From: Lepus europaeus | Lineage: Eukaryota; Chordata; Mammalia; Lagomorpha; Leporidae | Direction: 5' to 3' | Length of the DNA stretch: 64,000 bases | NCBI RefSeq assembly: GCF_033115175.1 | Contig: NC_084830.1 | Span: forward strand, 118,508,709-118,572,708 | In this document: piece after piece, positions 26,233 through 39,017 of the stretch | How positions within the stretch are numbered: position 1 is the first letter of the stretch | Layout: the number at the start of each line of letters is the position of its first letter | Translations under genes and position numbers: made by a program | The notes under the pieces: model-generated | What the model saw: only the letters and a program-made list of their open reading frames with translations | Databases searched by the model: none | What the model was told of the DNA's origin: nothing

Positions 26233-27280
26233 CAAGACCCAAATCCTTGGCATCAGGACACCTTGCTAAAAATCGTTAGCTTGGTCTGCATGGTTTCACA
26301 TAGTTTTTCCTCCATGTCTCCAGCCTCATCCTAAATAGTGTTTCCTCACTAATTGAAGTTCATAATGTCCCTTAAATGCCCCCACCTCCCCAATGCATCT
26401 TACCTTGGGGACTTTTGTCAGGCTGATAGCTTTGGCTCAAACTCTAATATCCCCATGTTTACTTAATTAACTCCTTTCCTTCTTCAAATGTCAGTTAATT
26501 TGCCTGATCATCAGAGAAGTCCTTTTCTCGCCCTATATCCTCAGTAAGATCTCAGAGTAATATCTCAGTTAAAGCACAGCCTTAATCTGAATTTCTCCCT
26601 AGAGTATGTTTACTGCGAGTTCCATGAGGGAATTAACTGTACTGATTTTGCGTACTACAAAGTGTTCTGAAATCTTCCAAAAACAGTGTATAGATAAGGT
26701 GTTAGAACATCCTCAGACAGTTGTGTTGTCGAAAAACTTCTATTATACTGGTGGATAAGCTTCCTGTTGAATGATATGTGTCTTTAGCCTTTGTCAAAAG
26801 ACTTCCTGAAACCTTCAAGGCTAATGATGAAGCAGCCAAACTTTTTCTTGTTTATAGCAATATCAGTGTATCCATGCATGCCATTAATGCACTCCAGCTG
26901 TAATATGGCTCTCATATGTGTGTCAGTAAAATTTGCTATCTCTTTTATCAAGCTGTGATTCCTAAGTACAAATTAATTGCATATAAATATGATTTGGTGG
27001 TCAAAGGTAACCAATGTTCTTTTTATGTGTAGTTACTCTGTGTAGAGTACTATTGAGACATTAATAGATCACTTAATTTACATTTTTAAGAAGTTCTGTT
27101 TTAGTAGAAATTTTAAAGTGTGAATTCTTATTTTACTCTTAGCTCTTATAGTTTATTGGGAATATTTTCAGCAGTAAAAGAGAGATACCAGTAAGAGATA
27201 CTGTGGATTTAAAAAAGTTTTATATTTTTATGAATCTTTATTTTATACATAAAGTACATAATACATGTACTTATCCTTTA

Positions 27281-27530
27281 TAAATGATTTTTTGTTTATT
27301 CAGGAGGTAGAGAAAGAGAGAGAGATCCCATCCACTGTTTATCTCCCCAAATTCATACAGCAACAAGGGCTGGGCCAGAGCTGGAGCCAGAAGTAAGGAA
27401 TATAAACAAGTCTCCCACAAGGGTGACAGGAACCCAATTGCCTGAGCCATCATTGTTGCCTCCTAAGGTCCATATTAGCAGGAATCTAGAAACAAGAATC
27501 AAACCTAAATATTGCAATGTGGGACATACG
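27281..27530 (-). mobile_element. C-SINE, old copy
   Basis: Antisense copy: tttattcaggaggtagagaa, gggctgggccagagctggag, ccattgcc/cagg core pieces, and a truncated head near 27500-27530. Confidence 0.75.
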
Positions 27531-28829
27531 CATATTCACCACTACTTGACGTCTGCTAACAGAAGTACATTTAAATCGTTTTTAAAAATGCATCTATGGA
27601 GATTTAATTCTGTAATATGTTAATAATAACAATGAATTATTCAGACAGGAACATTTGACTTTGTGCCGCCCATGCTTCACCACTGCCATGACCATTAGCA
27701 GAGATGTGTTTCCACACTGTGGGAAGATACCTGCCTTTAAGTTAAATTTTCCAAACATAATTATCTTAGATTTCGGTTTTAGAGAATGCCTAGGATAAAA
27801 CAAAACTTGTTGTCAAACACACTTCTCTTTGAGGCATTATTCGATTTGTTTTATCTGATTGGTAAAATTGAGAAGTTGACCACTTAGTTATTTCCTTACT
27901 AAATGCATCTAGTAATATCTTGTTTCTGTCCTCCATTTGGTAAACTCTCTTGACTAATGTAAGAGTTTGATATAGTATTTCTGCTGTGTCCTAAATTTGG
28001 GTACCCAGAAGATACCAGCCAGATATTCTAAGTAAGTAAACAGGTTTTGCACATCCATTTCCACACTGGGTGGGTTAATATTGAAGATTAATCTTGGAGG
28101 AGAGATGACAAGAATCTCAACTGTAATTTTAAAAATGCCCTAAAAACCTGTGCTACCAGAGATTAAGATCATACTTAAACTCTATGTGTACAATGTGTAG
28201 TAACTACATCTCACAGATGGTTCCACAATCAGGAGACAAAGAGAGAAATGTTGTTGACAATTATAACTCAAACCTAGAAATCTCTTTTAGAGAAATGAGC
28301 CTGTTGGTAGATACACTGTTTTTCATGTTGTTTTCAGCCTTTCAATGAACCTGCTGTAACCCAGGCTCTGACATTTTCTTAAAGAAAGGCTCCACAGAGA
28401 TTGGGAAACCTAATGTTATCAGAATACCAAGCTTTCTAAAATGACTTTGAAAGCAGCTGGAGAAAAGATTGTTCAAATTCAGGCAACTGCAGGCAACAGT
28501 TGCAAAAGGTCAAATCACAAAATGTTCCCCAAGATGTCAAATCACTCCTGGGGATACTCTGCAAAATTATAGGCTTAAAAGCTTGACCTTACTTGCTCTT
28601 TATTCCCAAGCACTCAATTTTAAAGGTTCTTGCCTCCCCTTAGAATTCTTTCACCCAAGAAGTTTTGCATTTTGTGGTATTTTAGAAAGATTTTAAGATA
28701 TCTGTTAAAATTCATTGCTTATATATTTTAAAACACTGTAAGTTATGTCATATAACATCAATTAGCTCTAAGAAGTTGAACTTCTCTGAATGAGGAAACC
28801 TTATGTTTTGCTGCAAAAAGTACAGTAGC

Positions 28830-28960
28830 TACTTCACCTCTCTAGTCTCATTTTTTCTACATGGAAACATGGAAATAATAGAACTCCTTGCCTCACGGAG
28901 TTCTGACAAAGATTACTCAAATCTCTGTAGAGAGTTTACAGCAGGAACAGAAAAAGTAGG
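28830..28960 (-). repeat. MIR relic
   Basis: Antisense MIR order: ctctagtctcattttttcta, then gaaataatagaactccttgc, then ctcacggagttctgacaaag. Confidence 0.6.
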
Positions 28961-29939
28961 TTCTTAACAAAAGTTACTGAATCTTATTAACCACTAATTT
29001 TTTTCCTTTTCCTAATTTTTCACCCAACTTTGAAGACCTTATGATCTTGAGAATTTAGTTGTATATTAGAATTGTTCTTTTTATGGTTTCTGTTTATGAT
29101 AAGTACCTTTATGGTTTTCTTTAAAAATCAATAAGCCAAAAACTTAGACCCATTCTATCTTGCAATTTTAAACCAAAAGATACTGTAGTTGTTCCTCTGC
29201 TAGTGCATTGAAATGTCCCCTTGGGGTCATAAACAAGAAAGCAAACCAATCCATGTTCCTCCTCCCACTGAGAAGACTCCATTACAGACAATGAAATATA
29301 AGAAAGCCACACAAACATCATAATATAACAATATTCTCTATTAGAGGGTAGCAGGCCTTGTGCTGTTATGTATGACTCTGCACACTGAAGACTCACCACA
29401 AGGCTGGTGAGATGACAGCATAGTCACCTCTTCTGTTCACCAAAAAGTTCTTCTAGTGACTTGACTGTCTAATTAAACAATTTGAGGACTTTGGGAAAGG
29501 CATGCAATCACATGCTTTTTCATTATACCATTAGAATTCAGAACTCAAGGTTGTCTTGGTTTTCAACCCACATGTCAAAGAATGAATTCGACTATTAACC
29601 TGTTTTCCACATGGGATATTGTGTCTTTTTCATTTTATAAAGGACAGTCCAGAGTAGAAGCTTGGTGCCAAGCATTCTCAGTGCACAGGGAAAAATCTGA
29701 TGATATTTTTGAGCAGAATAGGCTTCAGTGTGCTCTGAGAGAAGGTCGTATGAACTAAGGTATGTACGCACCTGCCCCATATCTGGCTTCAGCTGTTGCA
29801 GGACTGTTATCAAGGATTTTCAAATGCCCTCCTGGTATCAGAAATAAACCCCTAAAATCTATATGAAAATGTGGCCCCTTAAGGTTTCCCAGAAATCCCA
29901 TTTGGGGTGCCACATATGCTATTGAAATTTGGGGTGCCA

Positions 29940-30712
29940 TGTGATATCACCATATGCTTATTAATAAATCCCCAACGTTGATAAGCCTGAGAGGGTTTAT
30001 GCCTAATATTTAGAGAAGAATTCTAAATACTGGTGTTAGGTAGGAAGTCAGATATGAGCTTATGTGTGTGAAAAAGGCCTAAGGAGACATTTAGGTCCTC
30101 ATATGCATCTCAAAGTCATCCCAATAACGTTTCAGGGGCAGCCCAGTATTTGCATCCTGCCCTGCCCCTTCTAACTGATAACCTACCAGGTGGGGGTCCC
30201 CACCCCTTCTGCCTGATATCTGCATTTCAAATATCCTGCTCAGGATCCTGATTCTCCAGGGGGTCCTGCCCATCCTTCCTCTAACCAAGGCGACGACGCC
30301 AGCCAGGTTTCCCCCTGTCTGATAACTTCAGGGGGAAAAATCAGATAGGCGTTTTTAGAATTTACACCCATAGTCTTTTGTTTCAGAAGGAGATGTGAGA
30401 AGACAAAGACCATCCCCTTAAACACACACGGCTTCAGCCAGACTGAGCGCTCAGCCCTCTGCCTCACTGCTGAGCCACCTGCCTGGCCTGCCCAGGTGTA
30501 CTCTCTCCATTCATCCATGTAACCTCGCTCTCCACCCCCCGCCCCAGTCTGAGCGACTGGGCACTCTCTCTCAGATTCTGTCTGGAGAGGTGCCCATCCA
30601 TTCTTACAGATGTCCCTTCCCTAATAAACCTTGCTATTTTACTTTCTACTACTCTCTGTCTCACGCCTGAATTCGTTCTTGCACAAAGAACCCTGCCATT
30701 CACCAGTAACAA
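29940..30712 (+). mobile_element. Probable ERV1-type solo LTR
   Basis: The 3' part is typical of class-I LTRs: ccctaataaaccttgctatt (poly(A) signal AATAAA at about 30621), then a TCTGTCTCACGCCTGAATTC block, then caaagaaccctgcc, ending near caccagtaaca at 30712. The upstream sequence is GC-rich with little similarity to flanking DNA, as expected for U3. The left boundary is uncertain: a TG start near 29940 or 29980 would fit. No primer-binding site follows, so it looks solo. The 5' flank from 29740 to 29940 also has an unusual repeated tttggggtgcca block. Confidence 0.6.
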
Positions 30713-30803
30713 AGGGAGGGACACACTGTGTCCCAGGCTTTTAGCTCACTTCCAAAGGGGAGTGGTTAATTAACCTGATTGGCCAGTGGGCACCCAGGTG
30801 TGG

Positions 30804-30885
30804 TCAGGTAGGGGCATGAGGCCACACAGGGGCGTGGCAAAGGTATCAGGTAGGGTGTGAGGTCACACAGGTGCATGGCGAAGGT
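30804..30885. repeat. Two-copy minisatellite, about 41-bp unit
   Basis: Unit tcaggtagggg...catgaggccacacagg...gtggcaaagg at 30804-30845 is repeated with several changes at 30846-30885. GC-rich DNA directly after the probable LTR. Confidence 0.7.
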
Positions 30886-31134
30886 GTGGTCTTCCAGCTC
30901 ACAAACCTAATCAATTTTAACCTGTATGCCTGCCTACTTCACTCTCAGTCCTTTATTTGTTTATTTTTGAGTTGGCATTTGTTTTATTCCACAGATGGTA
31001 CTCCATGTCTAATCAGCATTAAGAACAATGCCATAAGCTCTGCTCACCAAAGCTGAAAGTGTCTCTGACCTCATAATATGGGGAGTTTTCAGGGCTTCTA
31101 TTGATTAATTAGAATTTGGATTTGATCTTTTAGT

Positions 31135-31265
31135 GTCAGTGCTGAAAGGGAATTTAGAGATCAGGTCATTTCCTGTGTTTCACAGGTGAGAAAGTGGAAC
31201 TCTGAGAGGTTGCAGGGTTTGCCAAAGGTCAGTATTAAAAATCCAAGTCTCTCAATTCACCCTGA
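31135..31265 (+). repeat. MIR-type relic
   Basis: Contains gggaatttagagatcaggtc, cacaggtgagaaagtggaac, gagaggttgcagggtttgcc, in the order of MIR-family SINEs. Confidence 0.55.
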
Positions 31266-31974
31266 GTGTTTTTTCATCTTTATTAATATTGTCATTTAAG
31301 TAACTAAACTGTGAATTGTAAAAATGAACTATGGTTTATGCAGTAAAAATTTAATAGATTTTTCTCTCTCTTTTTCCCATGCTTGAGTTCCTGAATAAAT
31401 TTCAGATTTAATCAATCTGTGATATGGAGTAACTGCTTTTAAGATTTGCAAACAATAAGAAGCAAGAAATAATAGCTGTTTATTTTAGAGAGCTCTATTA
31501 CTTGCTAATGGACTGTTTTCTCAACATTGGAAACTTCTTTGCCAGGTGATCAGCAGAGATTTCTCAAAGAGGATTTGATGTTGGTATTAATGAATCTTTA
31601 GCATACTTATAACCTGGTGTTTAAGTATTGAAATTGAAATTCCTTTCTTGTCCTCTATAGCTTTCCAAATAGGAAAAGTCCCATTCTTTTCATGTAGTTC
31701 TATTCAATGTGCACTACATAGAATTTAAGCATACACATTAATGTATAGCTCCTTCACCTCAGAACTTTCCTTAGCAACATATAAAATTTAGTGGAAGGGA
31801 AGTATTAATGGGAATGATGGTTTGCTAGATATAGGACATTATAGAATGGAAAATGATTTTTACTTCCTGTACAAGTTTGATTATTCTTGCTAAGAAAAAA
31901 AGAAACACTGATCAATAAAGAATAGGCTACTAATAGAACTGCTTTGTTTTTACATCTAAAATCATGTCCTTGTG

Positions 31975-32337
31975 GCCAGAGCTGTGGTGTGGCATCTTAG
32001 GTTGCTGCTTGCAATGCCAGCGTTCCATATGAGCACTTGTTTGATCCCTGGCTACACCACTTCCAGTGCAGCTCCCTGCTAATGTGTATAGGAAAGAAAG
32101 GGAGGTGGCACAAGTGCCTGGGCCCCTGCCACCCTTGTGGGGACCTGGTTAGTATCTTCTGGATCTTGGCTTCAGCCTGGCCCAACTCTAGCCATTGCGG
32201 CCATCTTGAGGGTGAACCATTGGAGGGAAGAGCTCACTCTCTCTTTCTCTCTCTCTCCCTCTCCCTCCCACTCCCTCCCTCTCCTTCTACCTCTCCTTCT
32301 CTGTAACTGCTTCTCAAATAAATAAAAATAAATCTTA
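31975..32337 (+). mobile_element. C-SINE, old copy
   Basis: Head ggccagagctgtggtgtggc, core ctccctgctaatgtgtatag, a long CT-rich stretch 32230-32300, and a tail ctcaaataaataaaaataaa. Confidence 0.9.
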
Positions 32338-32775
32338 AAGAAGTTTCAAAACATAAAATTGTCCCCTTAAGCCATTACTACCTTAAGATAATTAGAAAAT
32401 GTACAAATTGCAAAGGAGAAAGCATGTAACTTTGATCATTCACATTTAGAAGAAATATCAAAGATCACCTACTTGAGCTATAACTAAGCTCAGAATTGAA
32501 ATTATACACTCAGGGTTGTACCATTAATTAGTACCAGATCTTAAGTAAGAATTTCAGTTACTTGATTTTTAATTTGGAATTTTCTTATAGTAACATTCCA
32601 CTAAAAGCAGCACTGCACAGATGATTTTGTTCTATGCTACTGAAATAATAACACAAAAATCATAACCACAGAAATACAATTTCAATTGTCAACTTATTCA
32701 AATTTTTTATTTTAGTAATGAGGAAACCTGTGGCCTTTTACTCCCCATTTGACCTCTTGGAGACCTGCAAGTATC

Positions 32776-32905
32776 AGAGATCATCAAAAAGTTCATGGAA
32801 CATGCATGTTATTAAAAAGTTATGTGTGGGTTTAAAAAAAAAACTTACAACAAAAACATGATCTTTAATAGTGTTTTCCTGTAAACTTCTGGAAGTACTC
32901 TTGCA
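32776..32905 (+). repeat. Unclassified interspersed repeat, copy 3
   Basis: atcaaaaagttcatggaaca, gttattaaaaagttatgtgt, then a terminal aaacttctggaagtactctt block. Same family as 15825-15945. Confidence 0.5.
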
Positions 32906-33639
32906 TTAGTTTTCTTCCATCCTAGATTACTTTGCGTGATTTGGCAGAAAGGGGAGAGGAGAGGAAAGAAAGCCACTTGGCCTAGGAGACAATTGATTAT
33001 CTGCTTACTGAGAGCGGAGCTTGGAGCAACAGCATTTTGCGTGGCTTCATATTTCCCCTGTAGTTGTCAGGAGAAGTGAAGTCAGGGCGGTTTCTTGTAT
33101 TGTTTCTTGAAGAGCTGTGGCATGTTGTTATGTGAAACAAACCAGAGGAGGGCAAGGATGCTAGCAAACAGCCTCACCACATTTAGTCAGCTGTTCTCCA
33201 GGGAGAGAATGACAGTGTGTCTCTGCCACTTATTGAATGTGTGTTGTATGACTCAGATGAGAATCTGAGATGAAATCAATGCACCCTCTCACCGAATCTC
33301 AGCCAAGGAAGAAATCTCGGGATAGCTAATCAGAAAAGATGCTTGGGTTGGCACGTAGCCATGTTCTTTGATCTCCCTGCAAGGAAGGACACTCCTGAAA
33401 CTGGGCCTGGCAGTTGTAAGAAATGAGGGTTTCCCTTTCTTGAGCTAATTCAGAAGAGCTGAGAGCATGACAAATGTTGAATTTATAAATCATGATTCCT
33501 ATTTCTTTGGTCCTTTTCTCTGGATGAGTTCTGTTCCATAAAACTAAAGGTCTTATTTCAACTTCCTGCCTAACTCACACAGAGCATTTGCCTGAGCAGT
33601 GCTCTGTGCTCTCTCTGTGTGGATGCTGTGATAGCAATG

Positions 33640-33750
33640 TGAGTTTTGAGATTAAATCTAGATTTTGACCCTGATTCTGGTTCTTACTGAGTGTATAAGT
33701 TTAAGTTACTTAACTCAGTAGAACATCAGTTTCTTCACATGTATACTCAG
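33640..33750 (-). repeat. MIR-like relic
   Basis: gaccctgattctggttctta followed by taagttacttaactcagtag and catcagtttcttcacatgta: the antisense MIR order. Confidence 0.45.
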
Positions 33751-34583
33751 CTCTCCTGTCTCATATTCTCTGTTTTTAGATGGATCTGGGAGGAAGAAAC
33801 ATGATAGACTCCATGTTTAATGACTGACTTTCCTAGGTATTGGCTTTTTATGGTGGATTGCTGGGACATACTGCTTTGATCTCAGTGCACAAATTGTTTC
33901 ATAGTGGGTTTTCCGGTATCATGGTACACAGTATGATAGAGTTATAACCACAGCCCCCAAACTATTCATTGAGAAGCCTGACTCTCTAATCCACCATTAA
34001 ATCAAACCTCAATATGCTCATCTTGAGGTGTGAGTTTGCAGATTTTTGCATTACATGATGATAAAGATGCTCCCGATTCTATAATCTTATCCAAATCTTA
34101 ATTTTAATCATACCCTAAAGCACATCATTATAGGTGATTAAATGGTGAGGGCAGCTAAATCAACCCAATATGAACCTTGAATGATTTTAATTTTTTCTAG
34201 TATAATTTTAATATTGAAGAATGTTCATTTATTTCAAATATCTATAATATAGCCAGCAATGAAAGGATGACTTTCATGCAAAAACAATTACATTTATATT
34301 CAAAACATAAATTTCCAGTGGGTATATATTTGATCAATTTTCAGATGGAAAAATAAGCCTTAACAAAAATTATGAATTTCAAACACTCCTGCTCCCTTAA
34401 TCTCTTACGTATATACGTGTACTTAATATTTTTTTTTCTTTTTACATCCTTAAAGAATGTCACTGTTGAATTTTAATATTTATGATTTTGTAGTATACAA
34501 AGATATAATTTGTGTCATCAATAATATAAACTTTAAAGACTTAATATTTATTATTATAAATAAATTCTACAAAAAATTTATGA

Positions 34584-34915
34584 TTTTTGCTTTTTTAATT
34601 TTATTTAAGTAATACAAGTTTCATATATTTTATATATACAGATTTAGGAACATAGTGATACTTCCCACCATACCCTCCTTCCCACTCATACTGCCACACT
34701 TCTTCCTCCACCTTCTCCAATTCCCACTCTTAGTTTTTACAGAGATCTGTTTTCAGTTTACTTTATATTTATAAGGTTAACCCTACTCTAAGTAAAGAGT
34801 TCAACAAATAGTTTGAAGAAAATAAACACTGTTCCTCAACAGAATGAAAAGGGCTGTAAACACTTATCAAATCTCAAAATGTCCATTTCACTTCAATACA
34901 TTACATTTTAGGTAA
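34584..34915 (-). mobile_element. L1 3' end fragment, lagomorph type
   Basis: Similar in sequence and order to the left part of the L1 at 21105: agatttaggaacatagtgat, gatacttcccacc, agagttcaacaaatag, gggctgtaaacacttatcaa. Confidence 0.8.
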
Positions 34916-34999
34916 TGATGCTATGTTTACAGAGGTAATGTTGCCTTGAAATTATCTTTGGAACTTTGTGAATTTTGAAAGTTTAGGAAGAGATAATTA

Positions 35000-36960
35000 C
35001 CTTTAAATATTAAATGGGTTTAAAGTAACTAATGTTTATTTATCACCTACCATAAGCTGCTCCCAGTGGTAATAACTGGAGATACCAAAGAAAACAATAA
35101 AGACCCAGTTTGAATGGTCCCCTTCATGTACAATGAGACTTTAGATAAGCAGGCAACTGAAAGCATTTTTGTGAGTTCCATGAAAAGGGATAAAAAGAGA
35201 ATGGGGATTCAAACACATTGTCAGGACTTTGTGTGTTTCAGTGGAATGATGAAGGAGAAATCAGAGTTATCATTGAGGTACACAAGAAGAATGTTTAGTG
35301 AAGAGGAAAATACGAACCCCTGAATCATGTGAAAGCCTGATATATTTGGGGAATTATAAACAGTTCTTCTGGTTCTAGTGTTAAGTGTTAGGATTGGATG
35401 AAGGGGGAGGTAGAAAAAGATGAGCTTGAAGAGGAAGTATTAATTTAACTGTATGTTATGTAAAGGAATTTGGAATTACTCCAGAGAACAATATATTGCA
35501 TTGTTAAGCCTATAACCATTATCAGATGTGAATAGAAAAACCTCTTACTGCTGGTTGAATTATTCTTTATTTAGTGGAGGGTTAAACCTGTGATTATAAA
35601 ATAAACTGTAAGTATATCATTGTAAAAATTAAAAGAAAAAATAATAAAGGAAGGAGGTAAGAGGGTAGAAGTGTGAGCAGGAGAAGGGAGTGGTGGTATC
35701 ATTATGACCATAAATCTGTATATATGATACAGGAAATTTGTTCCTTTTATATAAATAAAGGAAAGAAAAACCTCATTCTAGAATAATACCTATCTTGTCC
35801 AAAAAGTTTCAATTCTATCTAAAGTTGTCAAGTGGAGTCTCACTTTTCATGTACTCTTGAAATTCCAAAACATAGATAAAGAGTCAGCCCACAGACTAGC
35901 CTAAAACAATGAAGTCCACAGTCTTTCCTTTCTTTTTATTTGATACCATTTTACATATGCTTAGGTGTAGATACACAACCACCTTTCCATTCCAAAAGGA
36001 ACAAAACTTGTCAGAACATACTCATTTCCTGACTGCTCTTATGTTTAAGTAATGACCTTTTGAAGTGAATTAGGAGATCTTTTGAGTCACTTTGACGTGG
36101 AATATTTCAATTCTTCTGCCTAATTGTTGTTAGGAATGTTTAAGAGAAGGTAGGAATCTCTAGCATTGTATGCCACTGTGGCAAATTAGGAAAATATTCA
36201 ATTCTTGACATTTCTAGTATACATTTTCAAGTGTGGCCAAGTAAAGGGATGCATCATATCATCTTCACTCTTCACATTCCCTCCCCTACAAAGGAGCTTT
36301 GTTACCCTGACACTATCAGCCTGTCTGTTCTTTCACTCCACCCTAGAAAAAATTGAGTCAGTAAGATGAGTAATATAGGTGAGTAAAGAGATTTAGAAGA
36401 AACTGGACATGCATTACCCAACTCTTTGCTCTTTCTTCTTGGGATGGACTCAGTAAGGAGATTATCCTATCTACTCTCTTCTTTTAGGAGTGGCACCACT
36501 AATTCTCATGAGTGAGTAGTTCTAGTCCTGGGGTTTAGTACTATAAACACACTTTTCCCTAGGTATATGCTTGTAGAAATGATGCTTTCTACTTACTCAT
36601 TTGTTTACTTCTCAGTTGTTTTAGAACATGGGAGGCCAAACAGTTACTAACTGGACTCTGAAATACCCAGCATTCACAGATAGTTGAGCATATGTTCCCA
36701 TTCTTATGTCTGAGCCTCTTTTTATGCCATTATTCCTGCTCTTGCTAATGTTCCTGTAGTGTATCTTTTAAATTTTATTTCTATGTAATAGTAATGGAAA
36801 TTATGAAGATCTAAATGATACTGTATATACAGCATCAAAACCCAATAAAATTATGAATAAATATAATTAACCTATAAACATATATGTGCATACAGAGGAA
36901 GATATGTTTGGGAAAAAAATAAAATAAAATAAAAATAAAGGAGAAGTGTGTATATGGTTC
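35000..36960. other. GABRG2: Intronic stretch with no identified element
   Basis: AT-rich. No SINE, L1 or conserved coding signal could be recognised by eye. Confidence 0.4.
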
Positions 36961-36971
36961 ATCAAAACTAG

Positions 36972-37062
36972 ATATTGGAGCCAGTGTTGTGCCGTAGGGT
37001 GTTAAAGTACTGCCTATAACACTGGCATCCTACATGGGTGCTGAATCTTAAAAAAAAAAAAG
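36972..37062 (+). mobile_element. C-SINE fragment (head only)
   Basis: ggagccagtgttgtgccgta and cactggcatcctacatgggt match the C-SINE head. The element stops after about 75 bases and continues into ttaaaaaaaaaaaag. Confidence 0.65.
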
Positions 37063-37318
37063 ACAGGCATAACTTGATGTTGTAGTGATGTGAGTCGTCC
37101 ACAGATTGGTTCACAAGTTTAATGCATGTCCACTGTATTTCCAAATATTTTTTAAAAATATAATATTGTTTCAAATCTATATAAAAATACAAGAACCAGT
37201 ATTACCCAAGATAAAAATAAAATTGAGAATTTATCAATTGTAAATAAATTACTGTAGCAGTGGGAGTAAGATAGAAAGAAAATTCGACAGGATTTAGTCT
37301 CAGAAACACATACATCAT

Positions 37319-37486
37319 ATAAAGAGAATTGAAAATGAGTCTTGATGTAAATGGAAGGGAAGAGGGAGCGGGAAAAGGGAGGGTTGCGGGTGGGAGGGAA
37401 GTTATGGGAGGGGGGAAGCCCATGTAATTCATAAGCTGTACTTTGGAAATTTATATTCATTAAATAAAAGTTTTTAATAAAAAAAA
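37319..37486 (+). mobile_element. Very short L1 insertion (168-bp 3' end)
   Basis: Contains only the L1 3'UTR end, with the G-rich tract ggaagggaagagggagcggg onward, cattaaataaaag and a poly(A) tail. It is flanked by a perfect 17-bp target-site duplication agaaacacatacatcat (37302-37318 and 37487-37503). Confidence 0.9.
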
Positions 37487-38054
37487 AGAAACACATACAT
37501 CATCATCCAAGTCATTTCCATGTTGCTACTGAAAAGCATTGTGGTAAAATCAGTCTTTTCCATAAATACCAATAGATCTAATGAATATCCATTGGTAAAC
37601 TTTGAATATTGATGCCTATATTACACCATATACGGAAACAATTCTTGATGTTAGATGTACTAACAATAAAACTTCTATAATGTAGTGTAAGAGAAGTTCT
37701 TCATGACTGAAAAAAGCCAATGCTTTTTAAAGACACAAAAAACACTTGTGATAAAAAATGGCACTGCATACAAAATTATGTTTTTAAGAACATCTACATA
37801 GTAGAATGGTTAGGTGTACTTAATTATCATATACATCCCAATGCATAGCTATCGTTTTTTGGAAAGAATACTTAACAATACATCAAAACACCATGTTTTA
37901 GACAATAAGTGTACAAATTTTGTCTGTCACTTTAGAAAACAAATAAATTTGAAAACAAATATTGCTTTAAGGTTAAAAACTTCTTTTCATTAAAGGGCCT
38001 CATTGAGAAGTAAAATTGCAAGTCAGAAGATGGGGAAAGATTTTTTAAAGTACC

Positions 38055-38514
38055 TATTGAGGCTGGTGCTGTGGTGTAGCAGGTAAAGCTGCCGCCTGCA
38101 GTGCTGGCATCCTGTATGGCCGCTGGTTCAAGACCTGGCTGCACCACTTCCGACCAGCTCCCTGCTATAGCCCGGGAAATCAGTAGAAGATGGCCTAAGT
38201 CCTTGAGCCCCTGTACCCCCATGGAAAGACCCAGAGGAAGGGGCCGGCACCGTGGCTCACTTGGTTAATCCTCCACCTGCAGCGCCGGCATCCCATATGA
38301 GTGCTGGTTTAAAACAAAAATAAATAAAAAAGAAAAAAAAAAAAAAGACCCAGAGGAAGCTCCTGGCTCCTGGCTTTGGATGGGTGCATCTCCAGCTGTT
38401 GCAGCCAATTGGGGAGTGAACCAGCAGATGGAAAACCTCTCTCTCTCTCTGCCTCTACTTCTCATTCTGTGTGTAATTCTGACTTTCAAATAAATAAATA
38501 AAATCTTGAAAAAA
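38055..38514 (+). mobile_element. C-SINE, interrupted by a second SINE
   Basis: Head ggctggtgctgtggtgtagc, core accccctg... to gacccagaggaag, interrupted at 38241-38345, then continuing cctggctcctggctttgg to the CT stretch and the tail caaataaataaataaaatc. Confidence 0.92.
38241..38345 (+). mobile_element. Head-only C-SINE inserted into another C-SINE
   Basis: About 65 bases of tRNA-like head (ggccggcaccgtggctcact to gagtgctggttt), breaking off inside the B box, followed directly by an A-rich tail. It has a 14-bp target-site duplication agacccagaggaag at 38227-38240 and 38346-38359. Confidence 0.92.
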
Positions 38515-38539
38515 ATTTTGAAAAGTACCTAATTACTTT

Positions 38540-38818
38540 TGTTTTATTTGAAAGGCAGAGAGAGGGATCGAGAACGATTTTCCATCCACCTTTCACTGGT
38601 TTACTGCCCAAATGCCTGTCAGGAACCGAGAACTTCTTCCTCCAGGTCTCCTACATGGCTGGCAGGGACACAAGTACTTGAGCCATCGCTTGCTGCCTCC
38701 TAGGATGCACATTAATCAGGAAACTGCAATCAGAAGTGGAGCCGGGACTCAAACCCAGGCATGCCAGTTAGGGGCAGGTGTCCCAAGCAGCATCTTAACC
38801 ACTGCACCAAACACCATA
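38540..38818 (-). mobile_element. C-SINE, old copy
   Basis: Antisense: ttatttgaaaggcagagaga, core ggtctcctacatggctggca, and the head end at cttaaccactgcaccaaaca. Confidence 0.88.
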
Positions 38819-38849
38819 CTAACTTCATCTATCTGGCTGTGTATTCTTT

Positions 38850-39010
38850 TTTATTAAAATTTTTAAAATTTATTTATATAAAGGGAACAGATTTCATGTG
38901 TTTTATATATACAGATTTAAGAACATAATGACACTCTGAACCTACATTCTTCTCCCACTCCTCCTTTCTTATTTTTCTTTTAAGTTTTGCAGTGGCATAC
39001 TTTGAGATTT
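38850..39010 (-). mobile_element. L1 3' end fragment
   Basis: tatatacagatttaagaaca and ataatgacactctgaaccta match the L1 3' ends at 21150 and 34640 in the same orientation. Confidence 0.7.
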
Positions 39011-39017
39011 GTTTATT

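Noticed and set aside
30240-30724. Overlapping minus-strand frames of 86-92 codons
   Set aside because: Lie in the GC-rich probable LTR, where stops are rare by composition, and show no known protein motif.
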